DNA from: Bromus sterilis
Taxonomy: Eukaryota > Streptophyta > Magnoliopsida > Poales > Poaceae
Direction of reading: 5' to 3'
Length of the DNA: 64,000 bases
NCBI GenBank assembly: GCA_950022295.1
Contig: OX465600.1
Coordinates: 293,305,782 to 293,369,781 of the forward strand
Shown here: positions 35,310-46,159 of the stretch, piece after piece
Numbering within the stretch: the stretch's first letter is position 1
Layout of the letters: every line of letters starts with the position of its first letter
Notes under the pieces: generated by a model
Database searches by the model: none
Seen by the model: the letters and a program-made list of their open reading frames with translations, nothing else
Told to the model about the DNA's origin: nothing
Position numbers and translations under genes: made by a program

Positions 35310-36172
35310 GAGGCATGCAACCATGATTTGCCCCAGAAGGCTGCATCACTGACATTAGTATCTTGCACTGCCAGTTTCAAGGGAAATGCAAGTTGTTGTT
35401 TCGATCTGATTCATTCAATATATTCAATTCAGAAAAGGATTCAGTCAACATTTCTCTTCGCATAATACCCTCTTACGAATAAAATTCATGAACAGGAAGC
35501 AATTGCATATAAGAATCTAACTGTACAGATTTCACACACAGTGCCTTTCAGAGTGGAACAGAAAATTTCATTTAATTCCATCTTTGTTGGGTCAGCCAAC
35601 CATGTCAAGAAACAATTTGTAACTGTCTCTAATTAAAATATAGCAACTAGCATTCAAATACGATGATTTCATACAGGTAAAACACATTATCTCAAAAGTG
35701 ATAGCCATGAACTCAAATTTTATCATTCTTCACATAAGCAAGATTAACAAAAGTGATATCCAAGAACTCAAATTTTATCATTCTTGACATAAGCCAGATT
35801 ATCTCAAAAGTAATAGCCAAGAACTGAAGTTTTATCATTCTTCACATAAGCCAACAATTAAATTAAGAACATAAAAAGGTAAGTAGTGAGCTAGCATAGA
35901 TTCATATATGACGGGACAACCAATACAATGGAGACATACATTTTATAGAACCAACTGGTTCCTTCAAAAGATCTCTGAAGACTGAAAGACCTAGCAACCT
36001 CAGCTCATGTCGCCATGTATCAAAAGTAACTAGATAGAAACTAAACCAGGCTGGCATGCAAATTTTATCAAGACTTAATTGCCTTCTCCAACCCAACATA
36101 ACCCATTTGCCTCAAAGATCTATCAGAAGTCAGAACTGAAGGATAAGCGGCAGCTCATAACAGGTTGGCATA
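35310..36172. repeat. 3' flank of MATH-BTB copy 2, duplicate of 27205-28130
   Basis: Colinear with 27205-28130, including the three ~57 bp tandem copies (about 35690-35850). It shows that the duplication covered gene plus flank and was not a retrocopy. Confidence 0.7.
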
Positions 36173-37216
36173 CTAAATTTTACGGGACTTCGCTGCTCTC
36201 TCCAACACATCTACAATGATCTCAGGAGAAGATCTTTTGAGTTGTAAATACCCTTGGCTTGCGATTACATCATTCATTCTATTTGAAGAGAGCATAAATT
36301 CAACGCAAGCATCTTTGAGGTTGCTGCAATTATGCTGGTCAGCCAGAGCTAATACGGTTGCCACAGTCTCAACATCAAGACTTTTGCATAGCATGCTTTC
36401 ACATATCATTTTCATCCTTTTCATTGCATACTTGTCTGCAGCCACAAGTAAGTGCTTAACCATTTCTCTTTTGTCATCGTCATCAAGATCATCCATGGAA
36501 GGCATTGAGTCCGTGTAGATGAAGTACAGAAATGCCTTGAAAACAGCAGGCTGCATGTCATCAATAGTTATGTCTTGCGCCCCTTTGTCCCCCATTGGCC
36601 CATAGAACTCTGCGTCGAAGACCGCCGATCGCATCGCAAGCAAAACTTTATGCGCAGAAACAAACTCCCCTTGAACATTGAAAGTTACATCTGCTCCTTT
36701 CTTCCCCTCTAGTAATGTTGCAAGATTATCTGAAAGGTCAGAGCGCGGCACATGGACCTCAAATGTTTCCTTGATAACACTGACCTTGCACTCGATGATG
36801 AGAGAATCGTTCCACACAAATCCCGACTTTATTTGAGTAGTGGTCTGCAAGAACTTTATGCCCTGAGATGGATTTTTACGGTCAAACAATCGTGGCTCTT
36901 TGGAGGAGCGCAGTAAATGCGACCTCCCACTAATCTGATCCACAAGCATCCATTCGTGGAGCGCCCTCGCCTCAGCGTTCTTGGTCAAGAGAGTGAGGAA
37001 GACAGAGATGTAACCTTCGTCTTTGCGTCAGGCGGGGTAGCAGAGGATGCACCATTCATAGCCACCAACAGAGAATGCCGGAGAAAGGATCGATTTGCCT
37101 CCACCGAGGCCCTTGAGTCGGCTGTAGCCGGCGATCTCAAACGCGAACGTGGCCTGCGCCGTCTCTGTTGTGCACCTTGACGGGATCCTCGATACCAAAC
37201 CCTGCGATGCTGCCAT
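36173..37216 (-). pseudogene. MATH-BTB paralogue with broken MATH domain
   Basis: A duplicate of the gene at 28131-29186. The N-terminal part from the ATG at 37214-37216 reads MAASQGLVSRIPSRC... and matches the MATH start, but meets a stop at about 37028-37030 after 61 residues. The frame reopens at 36988 (MTKNAEARALHEW) and keeps a complete BTB/BACK part (from SDNLATLLEGKKGADVTF to the end). The distal MATH sequence between them is scrambled relative to the intact copy. It could still give a BTB-only protein if translation began at 36988, but no evidence of that is visible. BTB and tail are about 90 percent identical to the intact copy. Confidence 0.85.
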
Positions 37217-38388
37217 TTTGGGAGTTGGGGAGGGGGGAATGGGGCGGATTGGGTCTCTCGATTAAGACCGGCGGCGACGGGAGAGGGAGTGTTGCCTCCT
37301 ACGGGGGACTGGGCACGGCGGAGGAAGTGAGCGGCCAGATTGGAAGGTTGGGGGCTAGGGTTTGGACAAAGGGGAAAGTTTTGTGCTGTAGTGGGAGTGC
37401 TATTGTTTTACAGAACCAACAGCTGGGGCTGGGCGTGACCATTATGGTGGCTCCATGGCTTGATCTGGATCTGAATGCCACAGGCGTTGCTGCAAGAATT
37501 AGGTTGCGACATATGTCAGTGAGATTTGTTTGTATGAAACATGAATATTTAATAATATGAGAACTAAAACAGAATAATATATTGAATAAAAGTAGCATAC
37601 CAGAATTCATGGTTACGTTTTATGGTGGTCCTCCTGCCCCCTTTTAGAAAATCCAAAGTGAATAGATGGCTTAGTATAGTAAATAGTGAGGGTGAAATTG
37701 AGACAATGAAATACAAAGTGAATACGTGGCTTAGCATAGTAAAGAGTGAGGGTGAAATTGAGACAACATCTTGCATCTCTGCAGTTTTGTATAGTAAGAT
37801 TCCACTTAGTTTTGTTCACACTACTGTCCCTGAATACTTTATATTGGGAGGTAGAATTGTCCAAGGAATTAATTGCTAGGAATAGAAATATAGGTTCTAT
37901 GGAATTCCAGATGAGAAAGCTTATCAGATGGCATTGATCGACAATATTCTGGATAAAAAGGTAAATAAGTTCGGAAATAGATATCCCAACCTACACTTTG
38001 TTATTAGTATACCAAAAACATGTGTTGGGAGATACAAAACATGTACAGAATTACATAGGAGTAAGAGCTGCGAGAAAAATATGCAGTGTACATGTTATTT
38101 TGGAATGACACGGAATTGTTTGTAGTATGTCACGACGCAGGTGCTTTGATTAACCTTGGTGGTCAAGTGTCTCCCTGGAAGCGGTTGAAGTATTCCTACT
38201 ATAAACATTAGATGGATTCAGAAGTAGATAAAAATATTCGTCCATCGAACGTATGTGGGTTCAAATTAATGACCAACCTTTTCTGTTCATACAGAATCGA
38301 TGTTTCATATTCTACTTGTAGAACCAGGACAACCATGCAAGTCCTAGCTCACTTCCCTTTTCATTTGGATGCAATTGATACCTTATAA
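37217..38388. other. Intergenic with a 60 bp tandem repeat
   Basis: 37654-37713 and 37714-37766 are two copies of a 60 bp unit starting CAAAGTGAATA and containing AGTGAGGGTGAAATTGAGAC. Otherwise no gene or element was recognised. 37217-37460 is the likely 5' region of the MATH-BTB relic. Confidence 0.55.
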
Positions 38389-38692
38389 GGGCTCGTTTGA
38401 TTCATAGGAATTTCATAGGATTCTTGTAGGATTTTATCCCATAAGATTTTTTCCTACGTTGCTCATTTGATTCATAGGAATTGTTCCTATAGGATTTTTT
38501 CCCATAGGAATTTTTGTACTACTTCCTATAGTAATCCTAACATTCACTCCAACCTCTTTCTACAATTCCTTTGATGGAATCAAACAAACTTTGGTGCAAG
38601 CAAAATCCTATAGGATTGGAGTGGGCATGCCAATGCAATCCTATGCTTTTCCTATTCCTATGATTTTCTTACCCTATGAATCAAACAAGCCC
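38389..38692. mobile_element. Harbinger/Tourist-like MITE
   Basis: 304 bp with ends GGGCTCGTTTGATTCATAGG and CCTATGAATCAAACAAGCCC, flanked by the 3 bp duplication TAA (38386-38388, 38693-38695). The interior repeats the motif CATAGGATT/AATCCTATG in both orientations. Confidence 0.85.
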
Positions 38693-40361
38693 TAATAGTT
38701 TTAAAGCATAAGAGGATGAATCGTTGCTATATGAATTCTGAACATGTACTTATAATCTCAAATGAAAAAATGGCATGTACTCTTAAATTGTCTGAAGTGT
38801 GCTTTATATGATTCACTATTATGACATTCATATTTAAGCCATCCACTTATCATGTCATCTCTCAACATTGGGCCTTTGACTATATACTCATGTAAATATA
38901 TCCAAAGGGATGATACATGGGCGATGTATTTGGAAATTAAATACATGCATGAGAAGTTGAAGCAGAAAACATGAAAGTAACTGAAGATAGCACTGATAAA
39001 GATTAGTCAGATTCAAGAATAGCGAAAATCTTCGTCAGTCATTCGAATGTGAGATGCTTATTCAAGAGCAAAGAAAACTTATCGGCCCTCAGTGTTGTGT
39101 GTGCTCATACTGATTTGGGTAAAATACTTACAAAAGAATGCCTAGACTCCAGTGTATACCTGCAAGGACAAACGAAACATCCAGATCGATGTTATTTTTA
39201 GAGCATATAGATTGTAGAATAGATTATCTCATCATACAGTGATAATAGTTTAAATCTGAGCAGAATAATTAAAATACAGCAAGAAGCATCAATGCCTACC
39301 TCTATGGGGCAGGATTGGTAGTGATCTGAAGATTATAGAGAAATCAAAAGGAGCAGGTAGATCGGACCACCCGAATGAATACCAGTAAGGGAGGGGGAAG
39401 GAATTAGGATTTGAGTGAGGGTATGGAAATGGAAGCTCAAACGCAATCCGTGGGGTGGATGAAGAAAGAATTGCCGGATTGCACGTGGCAAGTGCACGGG
39501 CTCATCCAAAACAACAACAGTAAAGGAATGAGATGGATCTGGATGTTGAATAGCTAGATTATAAAAACAGCAGAGAAACTGGAATAATAACCAACCAATC
39601 CGAGCAATCTTGATTATGCAGTGTGTGCAGCAGATGACGCCTCGATCTGCTCCCGGTTGTAGGAGGCATACGGCGAGGCGGCGGCAATGGCGTCCTTGAG
39701 GAGCACCACTTCCGATCTAGTAGGTTGTTGGCCGGCTTGGCGGCGCAGACGGACTGGCGGAGGAGTGCTGCAGCATTTTTTTTAATTTGAGAAGAGTTGT
39801 GGGGAATCCTGCAACTACAACGAGCCAACGCACTTGGATTGTTCGTTTAGATCTCTGTGAACAAAAAAAAATGACCTAACGCATAGATGTAAACAGACGA
39901 TTGTTCGTTTTAGAGTTTGTTTGAATTTATTTTTTATCAAATTTTGGATCGGGTTTGTGTTCAGGGGGATAAGGGGTGGACGAATCGCGACGTCTTTTCC
40001 TTGTTCTCACTGGCCTGCCAGTCAGGGACACAAAATTTTATGCCGACACGCCAACCCTCGCCGCCTTCCACATTTCCGTCACACCGTTCTCATCATGTCA
40101 CCCGTGTCGTGGCCTCGAAGAGGCAGAAGAGGGAATACACACCTATCGGAGATGATTTCGGTATATCTCTCAATAGGATGTCTCAAGCTTGACGATCCTA
40201 TTAAAAAAAGTAAACACTGTTACTATAGAAAAATGAAAAGATGAAAAATCTCCCATCGATTGGCCTCTGCGCCAGGGCGTTCATCTTCTAATTAATCTTT
40301 TATCTTCTTTATATACTTGAGCACGTGAACCTCCTCTCGATCACACTTTGTATACTCCGCA
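38693..40361. other. Intergenic; short unassigned coding-like patch
   Basis: Mostly AT-rich and empty. At 39600-39800 the minus strand has GC-rich, coding-like sequence (one frame ends EVVLLKDAIAAASPYASYNR and then a stop after a few residues). It is too short to identify and may be an exon relic. Confidence 0.35.
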
Positions 40362-40379
40362 TTGATACTTCACCGCTTC

Positions 40380-41072
40380 TCGCTGGCCATGGTTCGCCTT
40401 AAGGCGATTCTTGTGAAGCTCCTTTACGGCAAGCTAGTGGCCGGTACCTTGAGGGTGGCGGCCATGACCTCGCCATCTTGTTCCACCTCATCATCTCCTT
40501 CTGCCTCGCCATCCCCTTTCCGCCGCCGTTCCTCCCCGTCAAGACCGAGATCAAGACCGAGCCGGGGACGACGCCTCTTGGTCGCCGCACGCGCTCCGGC
40601 GACGTCGTCATCGGCGGCTCATCCTCAGCGGCTCCACCTCGCGGGGGCCTCCTTTCTCGGCTCAAACCGAAGAAGGAGGTCGTCGAGGCTCTGCCGACCG
40701 ACAAGGAGGAAGACGCCGGCCTCGCCGAGGCGAAGAAGGAGGGTGTGGGACTTCTTCGACGTGAAGAAGCGCGCCGAGGCGGCGAGGAGGCCGGCGGTGC
40801 GGGGGAAGGGCAGCAGCAGCCGCAACAAGAAGGCTGCACCGCCGCCGCCGCCTGCTCCGGTGGTGGTGGTCCTCGACGACACTGACGATGAGGACGAGGC
40901 ACCGCTGCGGTACCGGAGGAGGAGGGGGTCGCCCGGCGACGGCACATGCAGTGCACAGGCCGCCGTTAAGCGTGAGCCCAAGGACGACGGCGCCGCTGGA
41001 GGAGGCACCGGAGGAGGAGGCGGCGGGGAGCTCGACCTCGAGCAGCTTTACTCTTTTTTTGCTTTCCAGTAG
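40380..41072 (+). pseudogene. Relic of a Lys/Asp-rich low-complexity Triticeae gene family
   Basis: Two overlapping plus frames each hold half of a coherent low-complexity protein. The first (from about 40535) has VKTEIKTEPGTTPLGRRTRS and GLLSRLKPKKEVVEALPTDK. After a shift near 40745 the second has VWDFFDVKKRAEAARR, PVVVVLDDTDDEDEAPLRYR and VKREPKDDGAAGG, ending ELDLEQLY. I recall many wheat genes of unknown function with this VKTEP...GRRTRSG...VVLDDSDDE architecture, probably multiplied by transposons. No enzymatic domain. The frameshift argues for a pseudogene. Function is unknown. Confidence 0.5.
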
Positions 41073-41169
41073 TTTTTTATTTTTTAGTTGCTAGTATGTA
41101 AATTAGTCCAAAAATTATGAGTTCGGCCAAATTTCGTTCAAGTTGCCTTGTTTTAAGCTAAATTTTGCC

Positions 41170-41260
41170 GAACTTGAGAGGCCGTGGCTAGGGGGGCGGC
41201 CGCCCCAAAGCCTTTTCGCCGCCCGAGCGCCCCCCCAAGCGGGGGGGGGGGGGGGGACGG
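41170..41260 (-). mobile_element. Short transposon fragment related to 45482-45735
   Basis: The reverse strand (GCGCTCGGGCGGCGAAAAGG core at about 41208-41227) matches 45547-45570 in the opposite orientation. It ends at a G run of about 16-18 bases (41238-41256). Confidence 0.5.
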
Positions 41261-42789
41261 GGGGACGGCTTACCCTGGTGCTTCTGAATAGAAAGGTTGC
41301 AAAAAGAACTCAACATCTTGGGTTTTCCTTCCCTTCCTGCGATGTTCCGATGAGGCAAACACCAATGAAAACGGCTACTTGGGCTATCCTGGTTAAAGCA
41401 CGAAAAACTAAACACGGCTTCATTTTTCAAGAGGAGAAAAGGTAGGCATTTCATTGTATATATCTTCAGCTGCCAATGGCTTAGTCAAGCTTGAAACAAA
41501 AACCAATTGCAACGAACTAGAACGCAGACCTGAAACATAAATCTTCAGGTCAATTCAGAACCAAGTCAGTGCGAAGAGACATACTAGTTTATCACCTTGA
41601 TTGGATATCCCACAACACACAAAGGTAAATAGCTTCTCGATGTAACAACAAGTGAGTTGGCAGCATTCACCTCCACTGGCCATGGCAATCAAGAATCAAC
41701 AGCTATCGCGAGCGCCATCAAATGATACAAACACACGGATCTTACAACCAAGCAGGTCGGCAAAACTGGGTTTGGACATGTCCAATCGGCATGTTGCCAG
41801 CCACACAGGACTAGGCCTTGGCGTCCCATGGCCATGGCCATCACAAGGTTCCTATGATCACATCAACACTTCCGCTCATCATTTAACGAGGTTATATTTT
41901 CTAGTACTAGTCACGACACTAAGGTCAAGTTTACGTGAATCCTAAAGATTTAGGCTAACACCGTCCACATCCAGTAGCACAAGCCAGTTCCAGACGAGTC
42001 GGGGTTCCATCCAGCACTTGCCCATCGATCAGTCGCTGCTCTGGTCTGGTCTGGATGCAGCAGCCTCTACTAATAACACGGACTAGTAGGAGGGTATCAA
42101 GGAGTAGGAGGACGAGGCCCTAAAACCCCTGGAAACCGCAGCCTCTACTAATAACTGGGTTTGGACATGACACAGATCTTACAACCAACCAACCAACCAA
42201 CCAACTCACGCTTTCACAAAGGAAAAAACATGAACCTGCTTATTCCAAAGAGTTGTTCTGCCACAAATGCCCCATAGGCCGTCATCTGCACACACATCAC
42301 AGCACGTTCCTCCTTGGCTCAGAAGACCTTGCTCAAGCAGCTTGAATTTGTCATCCACTTGAAGCACCTTCTCTTGAGGTTCAGAAAAAAAGAAGCATCT
42401 TCTCTTGGTGTGTCACCTGTAGAAGCCGCTCGCATTGCTGCAGATATGCCAACATTTCAAAAATATGTCAGCTCATTGATTATCAAATTTTCCCCAAAAA
42501 CATCTGGCTTATATTGATTTGATTCTCACGAACCACAAGGACCAACAAATCACGGCTAACCCAACGAGTGTTAACTCGTCATCAACAGTTCCCCACATAA
42601 CAGCCATCAGGCCCCCCACAAATTCATGAAAAAGTAGACAGAATTGTACTCTAGAGAAACACCTCTTTTCCTTGCACATAGATATTGATGTCCATAATCT
42701 TTTTAGATGAACAGGTCATCACAATCAGATGACCCTGTCAATTTTTTATCGAAACAGACTTTGCAAGAGCTCAGTAACACTGTCCAGGC
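41261..42789. other. Intergenic 3' of the F-box gene
   Basis: No gene recognised. It contains a CCAA microsatellite (about 42183-42207) and two copies of GCAGCCTCTACTAATAAC (about 42058 and 42139). Confidence 0.45.
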
Positions 42790-44022
42790 TTATATGTTGT
42801 TCTTAGTAATAAGTGCTAAGAAGTACCTTACTACTTGCAACCTAGACTTTTGCAGTAACAACTCAGCATGATCATAGGCATGTCGGTGTACCTGGAATGT
42901 AGTAGTCCGTGTAGGGTAGGGAACTACTCTCCCCGAAGACAGAGCCAACTCCGTGACCCGCCTTGAATTAAGTTGGACCATGTAGGTATTGCCAGATGTG
43001 CCCACAAAGATGATGTCGGTACCCTCGATGAAGCCACTCACACGCGCCATAAAACGCGGTTCAACGTAGCTCGGGAGGGCACCATCGGGGAGCGGGGTAT
43101 TGAGGTTGATGGACCTGCATCGAACCCACGCTGCAGCAGCTCCAGTGGCATTCACTTGTCTCGCCCACACATGGATGCTGGAGCCGGATGACTGTATGTC
43201 GGTGAATTCCAGCACACCTTTCTCCCCCTTGATGATGACGACCAATGTCCCGTGGAAATGAGCTGGTGCGGCAATTTCTGATAGGCTCGCCACACCCAGT
43301 CGGTAGTTGAAGATGAAGATGTAGTTAGACCCGGAGCTAAAGTAGAGTGTATCTCCGACAAGGACGCTCGGCATCACATCGACATATGCTTTGCGGTGAC
43401 GGTGAGGATGGTGAATGGAGCTGAGACCTCCCCATGTGCCAGACTCAGATGAGTACACTAGGGCGAGCGTGACATTCTGCACGTACCTGGTACAGGTGAA
43501 GATGAAGACCACACGGAACGGCCCCCCGTGGCAGGCGGTGTGGTCGCAACCTTTCCCGGCGGCCGCACAGAGCACGGCCGCATTGAAGTACTCGATAGCA
43601 AGGTCAGTCCGCGGAGACAGGCGGCGCTGCTCGTTTGTAGCTGGGTTCCAGACGACGAGTTCCACGGCTCTCCGGCTCCCGACAACATTCGGGCTTTCGG
43701 TGGCGAAGAGGGCGTGGCCGTGGCGGCAGTCGAGGACAAGCCATCCGGGGAGGTCGCGGGTGGCGGGGCTGAGGTCGGAGGTGGAGACGAAGCGGGAGGC
43801 GTAGGGCGGGCTTCCTTTCAAGACGTGGATGAATCCCAGCAGCGGGGGCGTTCCGTGGAACACGCGGTAGCGGCGGCGGAAGGCGGGGCCGGAGAGGAGT
43901 TGGCGCCAGCGCTTACACACGAGGGACGCGCGAACGAGGGACGCTGGGTCGCCCGGCGAGATGCGGAGGAGGATCTCGTCGACGACGTCATCCATCAGCG
44001 CCGGCGGCGGCGGCGGCGCCAT
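42790..44022 (-). CDS. F-box protein
   Basis: A single-exon gene of 410 residues from the ATG at 44020-44022 (MAPPPPPALMDDVVDE). The frame is open a further 54 codons upstream (to 44184), but the Ser/Thr/Pro-rich extension does not look conserved and the internal start directly precedes the domain. The F-box is at about residues 8-50 (DDVVDEILLRIS, ASLVRASLVCKRWRQLLSGPAFRRRYRVFHG). The rest is a DUF1618/F-box-associated-like beta-rich region with ATNEQRRLSPR and GDTLYFSSGSNYIFIFNYRLG, typical of grass F-box families. F-box proteins bind SKP1 in SCF ubiquitin ligases and select substrates through the C-terminal region. The target is unknown. No disruption seen. Confidence 0.9.
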   Translation of the reverse strand: MAPPPPPALMDDVVDEILLRISPGDPASLVRASLVCKRWRQLLSGPAFRRRYRVFHGTPPLLGFIHVLKGSPPYASRFVSTSDLSPATRDLPGWLVLDCRHGHALFATESPNVVGSRRAVELVVWNPATNEQRRLSPRTDLAIEYFNAAVLCAAAGKGCDHTACHGGPFRVVFIFTCTRYVQNVTLALVYSSESGTWGGLSSIHHPHRHRKAYVDVMPSVLVGDTLYFSSGSNYIFIFNYRLGVASLSEIAAPAHFHGTLVVIIKGEKGVLEFTDIQSSGSSIHVWARQVNATGAAAAWVRCRSINLNTPLPDGALPSYVEPRFMARVSGFIEGTDIIFVGTSGNTYMVQLNSRRVTELALSSGRVVPYPTRTTTFQVHRHAYDHAELLLQKSRLQVVRYFLALITKNNI

Positions 44023-45481
44023 GGTTGTTGCTGCTGTGGAGGCGGGCGGCGAGGATTTGGGAATTTGGGTGGAGTGGGGAGTGGAGGAGAAAGCTCGGGT
44101 GGGGCGATGCGTTGTCAACCAGCATGAGGCCGGGTTGATGGGACCCAAATGCCAGCGAAATAAGGTTGCACACACATCTGCCATTCATCATTTTCAACCA
44201 TCAAATCTATATCCGACGCATGAGATACACCCCACTTCATATGTTAAAAAAAACGTGTGTTACATCTTGCTCCATCCATCCCCACCTCATCCAACCAGGC
44301 AATCGATCGTTCTCGAATAGGAGAGAAAACAATGGAACCAACCTGAGCAAGTGGTCGCTGCCGCTCAGCCCCGCCGCCGTCGGCCGCTCCCAGCGTCTCT
44401 CCTGAATCCTTTATGCCTCAGCAACCCCACCCCCTCCCAATGTTTTCTCCTCTTTCCCATACCCAGTCTCCTCCGACGCCGATGTTAGCATGTACGCACG
44501 CCGTCGGCGCCGTCCGTCCCCCAAGTTCGCGACGCTTCTTCTGCCCCCTTCTCTGATGCAGCAACATGTCCGCCCAGGAACTCTCCTCCCCCATACCCCA
44601 TCCTCAGACGACGTCAGCAAGTACGACATCAGCGTTACCCCGATTCTGTGACGCCCCTCATGGAGCAGCCTTGCCGTCCACCACTTCCCCCTCCTCCCCG
44701 CGGACGAGATCCACATCTGTCATGAGTTGCTCGACCTCTACGCCATATGCAATTGGACCCCCCCTCCCACACACACACACAGAAGATCTTCTGCATGATC
44801 TGTTGTTGCCTCTCCTTCCAAATCCCAAGTTCAAAATACACCCCAAGGAGCCACACAATCTTCAGATTGAACAAAGTGTGAGGAGTTGTGGTTCACTGCC
44901 ATTCACCATCTAATCTACTTCATCAAGGATCAAGGTATGGGTATGGATGAATAGCAAAATCTTATTTACATCTCATCTCTATTAGACAATCCTTACTTGC
45001 ATATATGTGATGGTGGTAACAGATAGAACTAACTTCTATTGTATTCATAAGCAGTGCCGACTGGAGCAATATTTGGTTTCAATTTATTATGCATAATCTT
45101 TTTGTGGAATATAATTTTGATTATTGGAAATTTTGGTTCCACACAGGCAGCTCTATGTTGCTCTTTCTAGAGCCACATTGAGAAATAATATAATGATTCT
45201 TACTCTCCCGGATAAGCAAAAGAAAGGCCAGTCGAACTCAATAGCAAATTTTACAAATAAATTGAATCAATAAATCTGCTAGGGCCAGGTGTGGTTTGGT
45301 GGCTGTAAAAACTCAATAAATCTAACTAGGGCCAGTCATCTAAAATTGCTTCCCATGTATGGTTCTGAACTTTGTGTAGATGACTTTCAGAAAAATAACT
45401 TAGGTACTTACTTTAGTGTTCGGGATATTTTTGTAATAAAATGATAGTGTGTTTTGAGTTATTTTTGGTAGTTCTCTTTGT
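44023..45481. other. F-box gene 5' flank and intergenic region
   Basis: Includes the F-box promoter/5' region and a C-rich plus-strand patch (44390-44800) that reads open in several frames without a recognised motif. No element ends resolved. Confidence 0.4.
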
Positions 45482-45735
45482 TAGAGCATCTCCAGTCGTT
45501 CGGCCCCCAAGCCGTTTTCGGCGCTATTTTAGCGCCGCTTGGGGGCGCTCGGGCGGCGAAAAGGATTGGGGCAACCGGGCCCCCAGCCGCGGCCCCATGG
45601 TCGCCCCCTGGCGCCTGGAATCGGCGCAGATTCGTCCCAGATTCGGCTCTGCTTCGACGCAAATTCGCTACTTTCGGCTAAATTGAACGCAAAAATGAAA
45701 TTTCGGCGCAAATTCGGCGCAGCTCAGCGCACAAC
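45482..45735. mobile_element. Short TIR-type element or fragment
   Basis: Begins AGAGCATCTCCAGTCG, a terminus I recall from many grass DNA transposons, followed by GC-rich sequence with repeated GGCGC words. It is related to 41170-41260 in inverted orientation. The right end is cut by LTR-like sequence at 45736. Confidence 0.5.
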
Positions 45736-46159
45736 TGATGTCACGAGACTTTACTTCTCGCCCCTCGTTGGTTTACCCAAAGTGGAAGGTTGAGATGTAG
45801 ATAGCGGCAATTTCCCTTAGTGAAGATGCTAAGGTTGAGTGTCGAACCAACAGGACTCCAATAGATATAAGAAGGTGGTGAAGTGATCAAGACATGTAAT
45901 TCAATTCAAGTCATAACAGGCAAGAGTCTATATTTAGCATTGAAATAAGCAACATAAGAACATAAAGGTGCAAGAGATCCCGCTGTCCGTGACTCGAATG
46001 TCTCCAAATGGTGTTTGTGTGCAAGAAAGGAGATAGGAATATACGAGAAAATGTATTTTTGTGTTGAGAACTCAATCTACTAAAGTTTCACACTTGGTCT
46101 TTTTTGGAATCTTATCTTGACTCATCCCCAGACCACTAGCCACGTACAAGTCAAAATGA
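45736..46159 (-). mobile_element. LTR end fragment and adjoining unassigned Gypsy sequence
   Basis: 45736-45890 matches the terminal 155 bp of the TGATACGT-type LTRs (TGATGTC...CTCGTTGGTT...GGAAGGTTGAGATGTAG). After that the sequence diverges and leads without a clear border into the long repeat at 46160. Confidence 0.6.

Noticed and set aside
44022..44184. Upstream ATG at 44184 as the start of the F-box protein
   Set aside because: The extra 54 residues are Ser/Thr/Pro-rich and unlike F-box N-termini. The ATG at 44022 directly precedes the domain. It cannot be excluded without transcript data.
44411..44716. 101-codon minus-strand frame in a C-rich region
   Set aside because: Open in several frames because of composition; no motif and no supporting splice or promoter signals.
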